The notes: generated from the letters alone by a model not told the origin. Shown: positions 42,227 to 51,282, numbered from the stretch's first letter. The stretch: DNA of 64,000 bases from Larkinella rosea (GCF_003858635.1 NZ_RQJO01000011.1:62001-126000), one strand, 5' to 3'. Numbers and translations: made by a program.

Positions 42227-44647
42227 ATGCTTCAGAATTGCCTCAAAATCGCCTTCCGCCATTTGTGGCAAAACCGCCTGTATTCGGTCATCAACGTTGT
42301 CGGGCTATCCGTCGGGATCACCTGCGTGCTGCTGGCGATTCTTTACATCAAAGACGAACAGAGCTTCGACCGGTTTCACGAACGAAACCCGCACCTCTAC
42401 CGGATTACGACCACTCTAACCGAAACGAAGGGTGGTCAGGCGGAGACCAACGGCGGCACGGGGCAGGTGCAGGGGCCAACGTTTAAGGCGCAGGTGCCGG
42501 AAGTGCAGGATTACGTGCGGGTAATGGGGGGTGACATTCGGGGCATGTTTGTGGTGAACAACAAAGCATTCATTCTGCAACCGTATTTTGTCGATTCTAC
42601 ATTTTTTAACGTGTTTTCTTTCAGGCTGTTAAGCGGCAATCCCAAAACCGCTTTGCGGGGCGCAGGTACCGTTGTCATCACCGAACGAACGGCGCGAAAA
42701 CTGTTCAACAGCTTGGATGTGATCGGGAAAACGTTGCTGGAAGACGGACCGTCGGGCCGTCGGGTGGGCGCTTCCATCATCACCGCCGTGGTGCAGGACC
42801 CGCCCAAAAACTCATCCCTTCAGTTCGATCTCCTGTTTCCGTTCCGGTTTATGCAGGTTTCGTTCGATGATACGAACTGGCTGAATTCGTACCTGAGCAC
42901 GTTTGTCGTGCTACACCCCAAATCTGATCCAACTACCGTTGTTCGGAAATTTAGCAAGGTATATGCCGTTCACGCCCGGCAGCAGGTGGCCGAAAACCGG
43001 AAAAATTACGGCTTTGACCCCGCGATTAACTACGGTTTACAGCCGATGACCGACCTTCATTTACAGCCTCTCTACCACCACGAAGGCAATCGGGAAGGTG
43101 GTATTACCAACGGCAGTAACCCGGTTTTTTCGTACCTGTTTCTGGGCATTTCGGCGTTTATTCTGCTGATGGCATCCATTAATTTTATCAACATCAGCCT
43201 GGCCAGCTCGTTGAAACGGACGAAAGAAATTGGCGTCCGGAAAATAACCGGGAGTAGTCGCTCACTGATTTTGATGCAATTTCTGGGCGAGTCCGCTATT
43301 CTCTGTTTGATGGCTTTCGGTCTGGCGATTTTGCTGGCGCACCTGGCCCTGCCGGTTTTTAACCGATTGGCCACCAAAGCAATGGTATTCCGCGAAATTC
43401 TGGACGGGCAATTGCTGCTTTATGTTGTTATTTTGTTGGTAGTCAATGTGCTGGTGGCCGGGTTGTATCCCGCTCTCGTTCTCTCTAATTTCAAACCAAC
43501 AGAAGTTTTATACAACAAGCCGCGGCTTTCGGGACGCAACGGATTTGGGCAAACGCTGGTGATGATTCAGTTCGCACTATCGGTTTTTCTGGTGATTGCG
43601 ACCACGGTTTTTTACTACCAGATGAATTACGTACGGACGAAAGATTTGGGGTATAATCCGTATCAGGTGATCCGTGCCTACGTTCCGTCCAGCAAAGACC
43701 TGAAAACCGATCAGGCATTTCTAAGGAGCGAGCTGGCCAACGAACCGTCGATCCGGCAGATTTCATTTACCAGTGATCTGGGCGGAACGCACGAGACCCA
43801 CGTATCCGATCGAAAAATCGAGAGCTACTACCAGTATATTGACGAGAATTACCTGCCGGTATTGGGCATCCGCCTGAAAGCCGGGCGCAATCTGTCGGCG
43901 GCTTTCCGGTCTGATAAATCGGATGCGGTTATTGTCAATGAGACGTTTGTAAAGGCTGCCGGTCTGGAGAAACCGATTGGGAAAACGATTCGCCTGCACG
44001 AGAATTATAGCCAGAAACCGCTGACCATCGTTGGTGTGATCAGGGATTTTCATTCCGGTTCGTTGCGGGAGCGGATTCAGCCGATGGCGCTGTTCATGCG
44101 CGAAGACCAGGCCAGTGGAATGCTGGTGAAAGTTGATAAAAACCGGCGAAAAGAAGCCATCGCTGCTTTGGCGAACGCATTCCAAAAAGCTTATCCGTCG
44201 ATTGAAATGGATTACGCTTTTCTGGACGAAGTGAATGCCAAAGGCTACCAGCAGGAACAAAAATGGCAGCAGATTGTGAGCTACGCCACGGTTCTGGCGC
44301 TGTTGATTTGTGGCCTGGGCGTAGTTGGACTGGCGAAACTGGCAACCGGACAACGCACCCGGGAAATTGGCGTTCGGAAAGTGCTGGGTGCGACGGTTTT
44401 AGACATTGTAGCTCTCTTGTCGAAAGATTTTCTGAAACCGGTATTGGCGGCCATCGCCCTGGCTTCGCCCGTTGCCGCCTGGGTGATGGGTCGCTGGCTG
44501 CAAAACTTTGTCTATCGCGTTGAAATTCAGTGGTGGATGTTTGCCGGAGCCGGTTTGCTGGCCATTGGAATCACCCTGCTGACGGTTTCGCTCCAATCCG
44601 CCAAAACCGCCCTGCTGAATCCGGTAGAGAGTTTGAGGAGGGAGTGA
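42227..44647 (+). CDS. MacB/FtsX-type ABC permease (array member 14)
   Basis: The protein has 806 residues, starting MLQNCLKIAFRHLWQNRLY. First coupling motif KEIGVRKITGSS near 330, with ITG unique in the array; second RTREIGVRKVLGAT near 709. The block before it reads CGLGVVGLAKLATGQRT instead of CLGLFGL. Signature GVIRDFHSGSLRERIQP. C-terminus LNPVESLRRE. By these features it is the most diverged copy in its C-terminal half. Confidence 0.92.
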   Translation: MLQNCLKIAFRHLWQNRLYSVINVVGLSVGITCVLLAILYIKDEQSFDRFHERNPHLYRITTTLTETKGGQAETNGGTGQVQGPTFKAQVPEVQDYVRVMGGDIRGMFVVNNKAFILQPYFVDSTFFNVFSFRLLSGNPKTALRGAGTVVITERTARKLFNSLDVIGKTLLEDGPSGRRVGASIITAVVQDPPKNSSLQFDLLFPFRFMQVSFDDTNWLNSYLSTFVVLHPKSDPTTVVRKFSKVYAVHARQQVAENRKNYGFDPAINYGLQPMTDLHLQPLYHHEGNREGGITNGSNPVFSYLFLGISAFILLMASINFINISLASSLKRTKEIGVRKITGSSRSLILMQFLGESAILCLMAFGLAILLAHLALPVFNRLATKAMVFREILDGQLLLYVVILLVVNVLVAGLYPALVLSNFKPTEVLYNKPRLSGRNGFGQTLVMIQFALSVFLVIATTVFYYQMNYVRTKDLGYNPYQVIRAYVPSSKDLKTDQAFLRSELANEPSIRQISFTSDLGGTHETHVSDRKIESYYQYIDENYLPVLGIRLKAGRNLSAAFRSDKSDAVIVNETFVKAAGLEKPIGKTIRLHENYSQKPLTIVGVIRDFHSGSLRERIQPMALFMREDQASGMLVKVDKNRRKEAIAALANAFQKAYPSIEMDYAFLDEVNAKGYQQEQKWQQIVSYATVLALLICGLGVVGLAKLATGQRTREIGVRKVLGATVLDIVALLSKDFLKPVLAAIALASPVAAWVMGRWLQNFVYRVEIQWWMFAGAGLLAIGITLLTVSLQSAKTALLNPVESLRRE

Positions 44648-44656
44648 GGGGGGTAA

Positions 44657-44754
44657 GTTGTTACACAGGGTTAATCAGAGGAAATCAGGGTTAATCAGGG
44701 TTTTATTTTTCTCTGATCAACCCTGATTTCCTCTGATTAACCCTGTGTAATAAC
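44657..44754. repeat. 42-bp inverted repeat in the permease 14-15 gap
   Basis: Arms 44657-44698 (GTTGTTACACAGGGTTAATC and onwards) and 44713-44754 pair with about two mismatches around a 14-nt T-rich loop. Each arm carries a tandem CAGGGTTAATCAG motif. Directly downstream lie the palindromes of the third candidate sigma-54 promoter. Confidence 0.92.
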
Positions 44755-44757
44755 TTC

Positions 44758-44795
44758 TGTCCGCCAGCGAACGACAAACCGTCCGCTAACGGACA
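44758..44795 (+). promoter_or_regulatory. Tandem palindromes, candidate UAS, third copy
   Basis: Site 1 at 44758-44773 is TGTCCG-CCAG-CGAACG (two mismatches). Site 2 at 44780-44795 is CGTCCG-CTAA-CGGACA. Spacing is 22 bp. The -24-like element begins 53 bp downstream. Confidence 0.7.
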
Positions 44796-44848
44796 AATGA
44801 ACGGGTCAGCTACGTGTAATTGTCTGACAGATAGTGGTTTGTTATTTA

Positions 44849-44863
44849 TGGTATATAGTTTGA
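44849..44863 (+). promoter_or_regulatory. Candidate sigma-54 -24/-12 promoter, third copy
   Basis: TGGTAT-ATAGT-TTGA keeps the TGG...TTG spacing of the other two copies, with A at the -12 C position. The permease ATG at 44908 is 45 bp downstream. Confidence 0.5.
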
Positions 44864-44907
44864 GCATTGAAAACCGTGCCTTGTACGGACAGTGAACGAC
44901 GAACTTT

Positions 44908-47316
44908 ATGCTGAGAAACTACCTGAAAATTGCCTTCCGCAATTTACTGAAACACAAAACATTCGGCTTCATCAACATTGTTGGGGTAGCCATCGGGTTA
45001 GCCTGCTTCCTGCTGATCGCGCTGTACGTACGCGACGAAATCAGTTTCGATCGGTACAATGCCAAAGCCGACCGAACCTACCGCGTTTTGCGCACCTTTC
45101 TCAATTCCAACGACGGCACCGTCGAGCTGAAATTAGGCACGGTGGCGCCCCCGTTCGGACCCTTGATCAAACAGGATTTTCCGCAGGCCGAAGAGGTGGT
45201 CCGAACCCTCGGGACCAACTCCCTTCTGCGATACGGCGAACACACATACAACGAAAACCGGGTGCTGTTTGCCGAAGAAGCTATTTTTAAAGTCCTGGAT
45301 TTCAAGGTGATCAATGGCGACCCGGCCAAGGCACTAGCCCAACCGTTTTCCATCATGCTGTCGCGGCCGATGGCGGAAAAATACTTCGGGAAGGAGTCGC
45401 CGATGGGAAAAAGCCTGCGGAGCAATAACCAGTTCGAGTTGATGGTAACGGGCGTTTTTGAACCGCTGCCCGCCCAGTCGCACATTCATCCGGATTTCCT
45501 GGTATCGTTCACGACCCTGAACGACAACCGGGTTTACGGGGCCGAAGGACTGCGGACAAATTGGAGCAACAACTCGTTTCTAACGTATGTGTTGCTGGCA
45601 CCCGGCACCGATCCCGACAAATTGGTCAAGGCGTTTCCGGCGTTTCAAAACCGCCGGATCGAGCCCAAGGCATCGACCTATTCCGTGCTGAATCTGCAAA
45701 AACTGACCGATGTTCACCTGCGCTCCGACACGGACGATGCCCTCGAAGCCGATGGTGATATTCGTTACGTCTACATGTTCTCGGCGATTGGCTTATTTAT
45801 TCTGCTGATTGCCTGCATCAATTACATGAACCTCGCGACGGCCCGTTCGGCGGGTCGGGCGAAAGAGGTTGGCATGCGGAAGGTCGTGGGGGCGCACCGG
45901 GGGCAATTGGTGAGTCAGTTCCTGAGCGAATCCATCCTGCTGGTGGTTTTTGCATTGAGTCTGGCGTTGGTGCTGGTGGTTTTGTGTTTGCCTTTCCTGA
46001 ATGATTTCACCCAGAAACAACTGACGCTGGATCAATTGAAACACCCGGTTTTCCTGGGAATCGTGGCCGGTATTACGCTATTGACCGGCCTGGTATCGGG
46101 GAGCTATCCGGCTTTTTTCTTGACCTCGTTTCAACCCATCAGTGTGCTGAAGGGGAAAATCGCGTCGGCCATGCGGACGGGGCGATTGCGGCAGGCGCTG
46201 GTAATCACCCAGTTTGCCATTGCAGTAGCGCTCATTATCAGTACGATTGTGGTCTACAACCAGATGGATTTCATCCGAAATTACAAACTCGGTTACCAGA
46301 AAGATCAGATCATTTTGCTGCGGACGGTGGACGATTCGACGGTCAATTCCGAAGCGCTGAAACAGGAACTAAAGAGCAACAGCGCCGTGCTGGAAGTGGG
46401 CGAATCATCGCGGATTCCGTCAGGGCGGTTGCTGGATTCCTGGGATGCGTACGTGGCCAAAGGCGACAGCATGGCACCGACCAAAGTGATCCTGAAATCC
46501 TTATCGATCGACCACGACTTTATTCCGGCCTATTCGATGAAAATGGCCGCCGGGCGCAACTTCTCCCGCGCCTATGCCACGGACGATACGGCTGCCTTTA
46601 TTCTGAACGAAACCGCGGTCCGCATGCTGGGCTGGAAAAATCCGGAGCAGGCCATCGGGAAAGCGTTTGGCTACGGGCAACGGCGCGGGCAGATTGTGGG
46701 CGTCACCAAAGATTTTCATTTTGAATCCCTGAAGCAGTCCATTCCACCCATTGCGATGTTTATGCAGCCCGAACGGAATAGCTGGATTTCGGTGCAGGTG
46801 GCGGGCGGGGCCGGTTTGCAGACCGCGCTGGCCCACATCGAATCCGTATGGAAACGGCGGTTTTCAAACCGGCCTTTCTCGTATGAGTTTCTGGATCAGC
46901 GGTTTGGGCGGCTTTACACCACCGAGCAAACGCAACAGAAACTGTTTGGTATTTTTGCCGGTATTGCCATTCTGATTTCCTGCCTCGGGTTGTTCGGACT
47001 GTCGATGTTCATGGCCGAACAGCGCACCAAGGAAATCGGCATCCGCAAGGTGCTGGGCGCATCGACGCCCGGTCTGGTGACGTTGCTTTCCAAAGATCTA
47101 CTGAAGCTGGTCCTGATCGCTCTCGTGCTGGCGTCGCCGGTAGCCTGGTGGGCCATGAATCAATGGCTGGAAGGCTTCGTGTACCGCACCAGCATCAGCC
47201 CCTGGGTATTCGTCCTGACGGCGGTTACCGCGCTGGCCATTGCCTTCGCAACGGTTTCGTTCCAGAGCATCAAAGCCGCGTTGATGAATCCGGTGAAAAG
47301 TTTGAAAACGGAGTAG
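44908..47316 (+). CDS. MacB/FtsX-type ABC permease (array member 15)
   Basis: The protein has 802 residues, starting MLRNYLKIAFRNLLKHKTF. First coupling motif KEVGMRKVVGAH near 317, second RTKEIGIRKVLGAS near 705. Signature GVTKDFHFESLKQSIPP. C-terminus NPVKSLKTE. It is the last permease of the array and, with its own palindromes and -24/-12 element, forms a separate single-gene unit closed by the hairpin at 47317. Confidence 0.92.
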   Translation: MLRNYLKIAFRNLLKHKTFGFINIVGVAIGLACFLLIALYVRDEISFDRYNAKADRTYRVLRTFLNSNDGTVELKLGTVAPPFGPLIKQDFPQAEEVVRTLGTNSLLRYGEHTYNENRVLFAEEAIFKVLDFKVINGDPAKALAQPFSIMLSRPMAEKYFGKESPMGKSLRSNNQFELMVTGVFEPLPAQSHIHPDFLVSFTTLNDNRVYGAEGLRTNWSNNSFLTYVLLAPGTDPDKLVKAFPAFQNRRIEPKASTYSVLNLQKLTDVHLRSDTDDALEADGDIRYVYMFSAIGLFILLIACINYMNLATARSAGRAKEVGMRKVVGAHRGQLVSQFLSESILLVVFALSLALVLVVLCLPFLNDFTQKQLTLDQLKHPVFLGIVAGITLLTGLVSGSYPAFFLTSFQPISVLKGKIASAMRTGRLRQALVITQFAIAVALIISTIVVYNQMDFIRNYKLGYQKDQIILLRTVDDSTVNSEALKQELKSNSAVLEVGESSRIPSGRLLDSWDAYVAKGDSMAPTKVILKSLSIDHDFIPAYSMKMAAGRNFSRAYATDDTAAFILNETAVRMLGWKNPEQAIGKAFGYGQRRGQIVGVTKDFHFESLKQSIPPIAMFMQPERNSWISVQVAGGAGLQTALAHIESVWKRRFSNRPFSYEFLDQRFGRLYTTEQTQQKLFGIFAGIAILISCLGLFGLSMFMAEQRTKEIGIRKVLGASTPGLVTLLSKDLLKLVLIALVLASPVAWWAMNQWLEGFVYRTSISPWVFVLTAVTALAIAFATVSFQSIKAALMNPVKSLKTE

Positions 47317-47426
47317 TCTTGAACTGGGATTGCGCGGATTAAAGGATTAACTAGGATATAAAAGATTAAAAGATTGCGGCAGCCAATCCTAGTTAATCCT
47401 TTAATCCGCGCAATCCCAGTTCAAGA
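47317..47426. repeat. Perfect 41-bp inverted repeat of the GGGATTACGCGGA family
   Basis: Arms 47317-47357 and 47386-47426 are exact complements over 41 bp (left begins TCTTGAACTGGGATTGCGCG) with a 28-nt loop containing AGATTGCGGCAGCCA. It starts directly after the stop codon of the last permease. The loop phrase matches those at 3340 and 19286, which indicates a dispersed element rather than chance. Confidence 0.95.
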
Positions 47427-47503
47427 CCACTCCTGTAAAATTGATTCCCTTTGGCTCAACGAAACGGTATTTTGCGTAGCTTAATTCGTAAATTCTGCTT
47501 CGT

Positions 47504-48673
47504 ATGCCCAAAATCTCCTTTGGCTCGGTTCAAAAACCGGCCAAACCCAAAAAATCCTTCCTGCGGGAATGGTTCGATTCCATTCTGTTTGCGGTGATTG
47601 CCGCAACCCTGATCCGGTTTCTGACCTTTGAAGCCTACGCCATTCCGACGCCGTCGATGGAAAACAGCCTGCTCGTGGGCGATTTCCTGTTTGTCAGTAA
47701 ATTGCACTACGGTTCGCGAACACCCCAGACACCCCTGCAGGTTCCACTGACGCACCAGAAGATTTGGGGAACCGAAATTCCGTCCTACAGCGACCTCATT
47801 CAATTGCCGTCGTTTCGACTGCCCGGTTTTACGACGGTGAAAAACGGCGACGTCGTCGTCTTCAATTTTCCGCCCCCGAAACCCGGCGAACCCGATTACC
47901 CGATGGATTTGCGAACCAACCTCATCAAACGCTGCATCGGTATTCCGGGTGATAAAATTGAGATCCGGCAGGAGCAGGTTTATATCAACGGCAGGGTATT
48001 TCCGACGCCGGTGCGGGCCGAAACCAATTATTTCGTCAAAACGACCGAAATGCTGAACGAGCGGTTTTTCCGGAAATACAACATCATCAACGACTACAAA
48101 TCCGCCGAAGGGCCGTTCATCAACTGGCAGCCCATCGAAGAATACAACGAAGCGAAAAAAGCTTCGGAACTGGTGGGTTACAGCGTGACAACCACGCCGG
48201 ATGTCATCGCTAAATTCAAGGAACTGGAGTGGGTCAAAGGCATCGAACGGATGACCGAACCGGCCGGACAACTCGCGCAGGGCATTTACGGCGGCTCGGC
48301 CTACGCCTGGAACCGCGACAATTTTGGTCCGCTGATGGTGCCGAAAAAAGGCCAGACCGTACCGATCAACCCGCAGACCATTGCGGTTTATGGCACACTG
48401 ATCAGCCGCCACGAGGCCAATAAAAAGGTTGAAGTTACGCCGACGAGCGTCAAAATCGACGGACAGCCGATTACGTCATATACCTTCAAGCAGGATTATT
48501 ACTTCATGATGGGCGACAACCGCCACAACTCCGACGATTCCCGCTACTGGGGTTTTGTGCCGGAAAACCACATTGTTGGCAAGGCGGTTTTTGTCTGGAT
48601 GTCGATCGACCCCGACCCGGCGACGGTTTGGGCCAAAATCCGCTGGAATCGGCTGTTTCGGGTGATTGAGTAA
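47504..48673 (+). CDS. lepB: Signal peptidase I
   Basis: This 389-residue inner-membrane protease removes signal peptides from exported proteins. It has one N-terminal TM (about 23-41), box B with nucleophile Ser51 ([11 protein letters not shown]), box D with general base Lys142 ([12 protein letters not shown]), and box [16 protein letters not shown] near the C-terminus. A long insertion (about residues 160-310) between boxes D and E is typical of Bacteroidetes enzymes. It stands alone, with a bidirectional terminator shared with the convergent DUF1573 gene. Confidence 0.96.
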   Translation: MPKISFGSVQKPAKPKKSFLREWFDSILFAVIAATLIRFLTFEAYAIPTPSMENSLLVGDFLFVSKLHYGSRTPQTPLQVPLTHQKIWGTEIPSYSDLIQLPSFRLPGFTTVKNGDVVVFNFPPPKPGEPDYPMDLRTNLIKRCIGIPGDKIEIRQEQVYINGRVFPTPVRAETNYFVKTTEMLNERFFRKYNIINDYKSAEGPFINWQPIEEYNEAKKASELVGYSVTTTPDVIAKFKELEWVKGIERMTEPAGQLAQGIYGGSAYAWNRDNFGPLMVPKKGQTVPINPQTIAVYGTLISRHEANKKVEVTPTSVKIDGQPITSYTFKQDYYFMMGDNRHNSDDSRYWGFVPENHIVGKAVFVWMSIDPDPATVWAKIRWNRLFRVIE

Positions 48674-48691
48674 GGTCGATTTGGTAAACAA

Positions 48692-48738
48692 AAAACCGGG
48701 TTAGTAAAACGACCGATTCGTTTTACTAACCCGGTTTT
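48692..48738. terminator. Bidirectional intrinsic terminator between lepB and the DUF1573 gene
   Basis: A 21-bp stem (AAAACCGGGTTAGTAAAACGA and its complement) flanks a short loop at 48713-48717. A and T runs at the two ends provide a T tract on either strand, fitting two convergent genes. Confidence 0.9.
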
Positions 48739-48770
48739 CACCGTTCGTATTTGTTGTTCCAGTACTCAAA

Positions 48771-49151
48771 TCAGCGCACGACTTCCCCTTTGATCGTCAA
48801 TACTTTTGTGCCGCCTTCCGCATTGGATTCGACGGTAACGGTTTTGTTAAACGAACCGATCGCAGCGGCATTGAAGGTGGCTTTGATCTTACCGGTTTTG
48901 CCGGGCATGATGGCTTCCTTCGGGTAATCGACGCCCGTGCAGCCGCACGAACCCTTCGCGTTGCTGATCACCAGCGGAACGCCACCTTTGTTGGAAAAAG
49001 AAAATTCGGCTACAACGGGTTTTCCCTGCTGGATTTTGCCGAAATCATGGTCGGTTTCTTCCCAGCTAAAAACCGCGAGCAGCGAATGAGCAATCAGGGC
49101 GCCAGCCGCAAGCAGCCACAGAAAGGAGGTAATCGTCAGGATTCGTTTCAT
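48771..49151 (-). CDS. DUF1573 exported protein
   Basis: This 126-residue protein has an N-terminal signal anchor (about 5-25) and one DUF1573 domain: FGKIQQGKPVVAEFSFSNKG, then the family hallmark SCGCTGVDYP and the end strand VLTIKGEVVR. Such proteins are abundant in Bacteroidetes, are predicted to be periplasmic and have an immunoglobulin-like fold; their function is unknown. It diverges from the histidine kinase gene at 49327. Its promoter carries four 11-bp-phased repeats, so it is a likely target of the neighbouring OmpR-type regulator. Confidence 0.9.
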   Translation of the reverse strand: MKRILTITSFLWLLAAGALIAHSLLAVFSWEETDHDFGKIQQGKPVVAEFSFSNKGGVPLVISNAKGSCGCTGVDYPKEAIMPGKTGKIKATFNAAAIGSFNKTVTVESNAEGGTKVLTIKGEVVR

Positions 49152-49190
49152 GGTGTTTTGTGTGTTAACGGGATTGATAAAAGAACTTCA

Positions 49191-49258
49191 CAAAGGTAGA
49201 TTCCGCCAAAACACCAGGCTGTTAACGGGTCGTCAATGCTTGTTAATGAGTTGTTAAT
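49191..49258 (-). promoter_or_regulatory. Activator-type promoter of the DUF1573 gene with four phased repeats
   Basis: On the minus strand the repeats read ATTAACA (49258-49252), ATTAACA (49247-49241), ATTGACG (49237-49231) and GTTAACA (49226-49220), at 11, 10 and 11 bp steps. After 21 nt comes the -7 box TACCTTTG (49198-49191). No -33 TTG is present; the nearest repeat takes its place. OmpR-family regulators bind direct repeats with this period. The layout equals that at 61387-61455. Confidence 0.72.
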
Positions 49259-49326
49259 GGATTGGTTTTTAAGCGGAAAGAGCCGATTTTTGACGTACGG
49301 TTTTATCCTGTCAAAATTGAACACCT

Positions 49327-50568
49327 GTGTCCCGGCGCGTCATTCGTAATTTGGTCATCCTGTCGGTTATTTCGATCATCGGAATCGTCACCGTCCAGAT
49401 CGTGTGGGTTCGAAAAGCGTACGCCCTACGGGAGCGGCAATTCCGGCAAACGGCGTTTATTGCCCTGCAGGACGTGGCCGATCGCGTGGGGCAACTGAAC
49501 CGGATTCCGCAAAGCTGTGATGCGGTTTCGCAACTATCGCCCGATTATTTCATCGTCAACACCGATTCGCCCATCGAGCCAGTGGTGCTCGAACAGTACA
49601 TCCAGACGTCCCTGCGTGAGCACAACCTGATCACCGATTTTGAATACGGTATTTACAACTGCGAAAGCGACCGGATGCTGCACGGCGCCTTTGTCGGTAC
49701 CAACTCCGTCCGAAAACCGGTCCGCACCAGTCCGAATCTGCCGAAGCTCGCGGGCAATCCGTACTATTTCGGCATCCGGTTTCCGAGTCAGGCGGGGTTC
49801 ATTGCCGGACACCTCGACGGCTGGATTTTGTCGTCGGCAGCGGTTTTGCTGGTGGTCCTGTTTTTCGGCTATACGCTGATTGTGGTGCTGCGACAACGGC
49901 GGCTGACGGAGGTGCAGCGGGATTTTATCAACAACATCACCCACGAACTGCAAACGCCGGTGGCTACGCTTCGTATTGCCGCCGGCGTGCTGAATTCCGA
50001 CGCCATTCGCGACCAGCCCGAACGCCATCGGCAATACGTCAAGGTGGTGGACGAGGAAAGCCAGCGGCTGCAAAAGCAGATCAGCAGTGTGCTGCAACTG
50101 TCGCGTTCGGAGCAGATGCGGTTTTGCCTGAATTACACGGATGTCGATTTGCACCAGTTGCTGACCGAAGCCGCGGCCAATTTTCAGCCGCACGTTTCGC
50201 TGGAACTCCGGGCCGAAAAACCGCTCATCCGGGCCGATCGCTACCACCTCGAAAACAGCATCAACAACCTGATTGACAACGCAATCAAATACACCCGGAC
50301 GACGCCCCACATTCTGATTCAGACCCGCAACGAAGGCAATACGCTGATCTGGTCGGTGCAGGACAACGGTATTGGGATTGCGAAAGAACACCTCGACGTG
50401 GTTTTCAGCCAGTTCTACCGCGTGCCGACCGGCAACGTCCACAACGTCAAAGGATTCGGTCTGGGATTGTACTACGTTCGGAAAGTGATCAAAGCCCACC
50501 GCTGGCGCATTCAACTGCACAGCGAACCGGGCGTTGGCAGTATTTTTACTGTGAAGCTCCGAACCTGA
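49327..50568 (+). CDS. Sensor histidine kinase
   Basis: The 413-residue protein starts with GTG (no in-frame ATG nearby fits). TM1 is about 8-27, a periplasmic sensor about 28-165 contains YNCESDRM, and TM2 is about 167-188. No HAMP is evident. HisKA follows with His206 in NNITHELQTPVATL, then the N box ENSINNLIDNAIKYT, G1 DNGIGI and G2 GFGLGLYYV. It phosphorylates the response regulator encoded 24 nt downstream. The sensor domain resembles that of the one-component regulator at 41253. The gap upstream is shared with the divergent DUF1573 gene. Confidence 0.92.
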   Translation: MSRRVIRNLVILSVISIIGIVTVQIVWVRKAYALRERQFRQTAFIALQDVADRVGQLNRIPQSCDAVSQLSPDYFIVNTDSPIEPVVLEQYIQTSLREHNLITDFEYGIYNCESDRMLHGAFVGTNSVRKPVRTSPNLPKLAGNPYYFGIRFPSQAGFIAGHLDGWILSSAAVLLVVLFFGYTLIVVLRQRRLTEVQRDFINNITHELQTPVATLRIAAGVLNSDAIRDQPERHRQYVKVVDEESQRLQKQISSVLQLSRSEQMRFCLNYTDVDLHQLLTEAAANFQPHVSLELRAEKPLIRADRYHLENSINNLIDNAIKYTRTTPHILIQTRNEGNTLIWSVQDNGIGIAKEHLDVVFSQFYRVPTGNVHNVKGFGLGLYYVRKVIKAHRWRIQLHSEPGVGSIFTVKLRT

Positions 50569-50592
50569 TTCGGCTGACGCCCTGAAACCGCT

Positions 50593-51276
50593 ATGAAAGG
50601 CTGTATTTTATACGTCGAGGATGATGTCAACCTGAGTTTTGTGACGAAGGATAATCTGGAACTTGCTCACTTTCAGGTTATTCATTGCACCAACGGCGCC
50701 GATGCCTGGACTCTATTTGGGGACCACCCGTTCGATTTGTGCATTCTGGATGTCATGCTGCCCCAAACCGACGGTTTCACGCTGGCCCGGCAAATCCGGC
50801 AGGTCGATCCCGACATTCCGATTCTGTTTCTGAGCGCCTTAGCCGACAAAGAAAACCGCCTGAACGGGCTGCGGCTTGGGGCCGACGACTATCTGACGAA
50901 ACCGTTCAGCATCGAAGAATTGCTGTTGAAAATGGCGGTTTTTCTGCGACGGAGTAAAACCACAACGCCCATTTCGGAATCAGCCATCCAGTGGATCGGT
51001 TCGTATCAATTTAATTTTCAGAATCTTACTTTGCAAAAAGAAGGTCATTTTCAGACGCTCACCCACCGCGAAGCCGAAGTGCTGAACTACCTGATCGCGC
51101 GGCCGAACCTCCTGATCCGGCGCGACGAAATCTTAAAAACCATCTGGGGTTCCAACGATTATTTCATGGGCCGCAGTCTTGACGTTTTCATTTCCCGGCT
51201 CCGTAAACGACTGAGTCAGGATGCGTCGATCAAAATCGAAAATCTGCACGGAATCGGCTTCCGGCTGCTGCTGTAA
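50593..51276 (+). CDS. OmpR/PhoB-family response regulator
   Basis: This 227-residue protein has a receiver domain (1-118; acidic pocket ED10-D11, phosphoacceptor Asp53 in CILDVMLPQTDGF, switch Lys in YLTKPFS) and a winged helix (about 130-227, LTHREAEVLNYL, GRSLDVFISRLRKRL, LHGIGFRLLL). It is cotranscribed with the kinase at 49327. The repeats 49220-49258 next to the pair are candidate binding sites, implying control of the DUF1573 gene (inference). Confidence 0.95.
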   Translation: MKGCILYVEDDVNLSFVTKDNLELAHFQVIHCTNGADAWTLFGDHPFDLCILDVMLPQTDGFTLARQIRQVDPDIPILFLSALADKENRLNGLRLGADDYLTKPFSIEELLLKMAVFLRRSKTTTPISESAIQWIGSYQFNFQNLTLQKEGHFQTLTHREAEVLNYLIARPNLLIRRDEILKTIWGSNDYFMGRSLDVFISRLRKRLSQDASIKIENLHGIGFRLLL

Positions 51277-51282
51277 CGGTTT

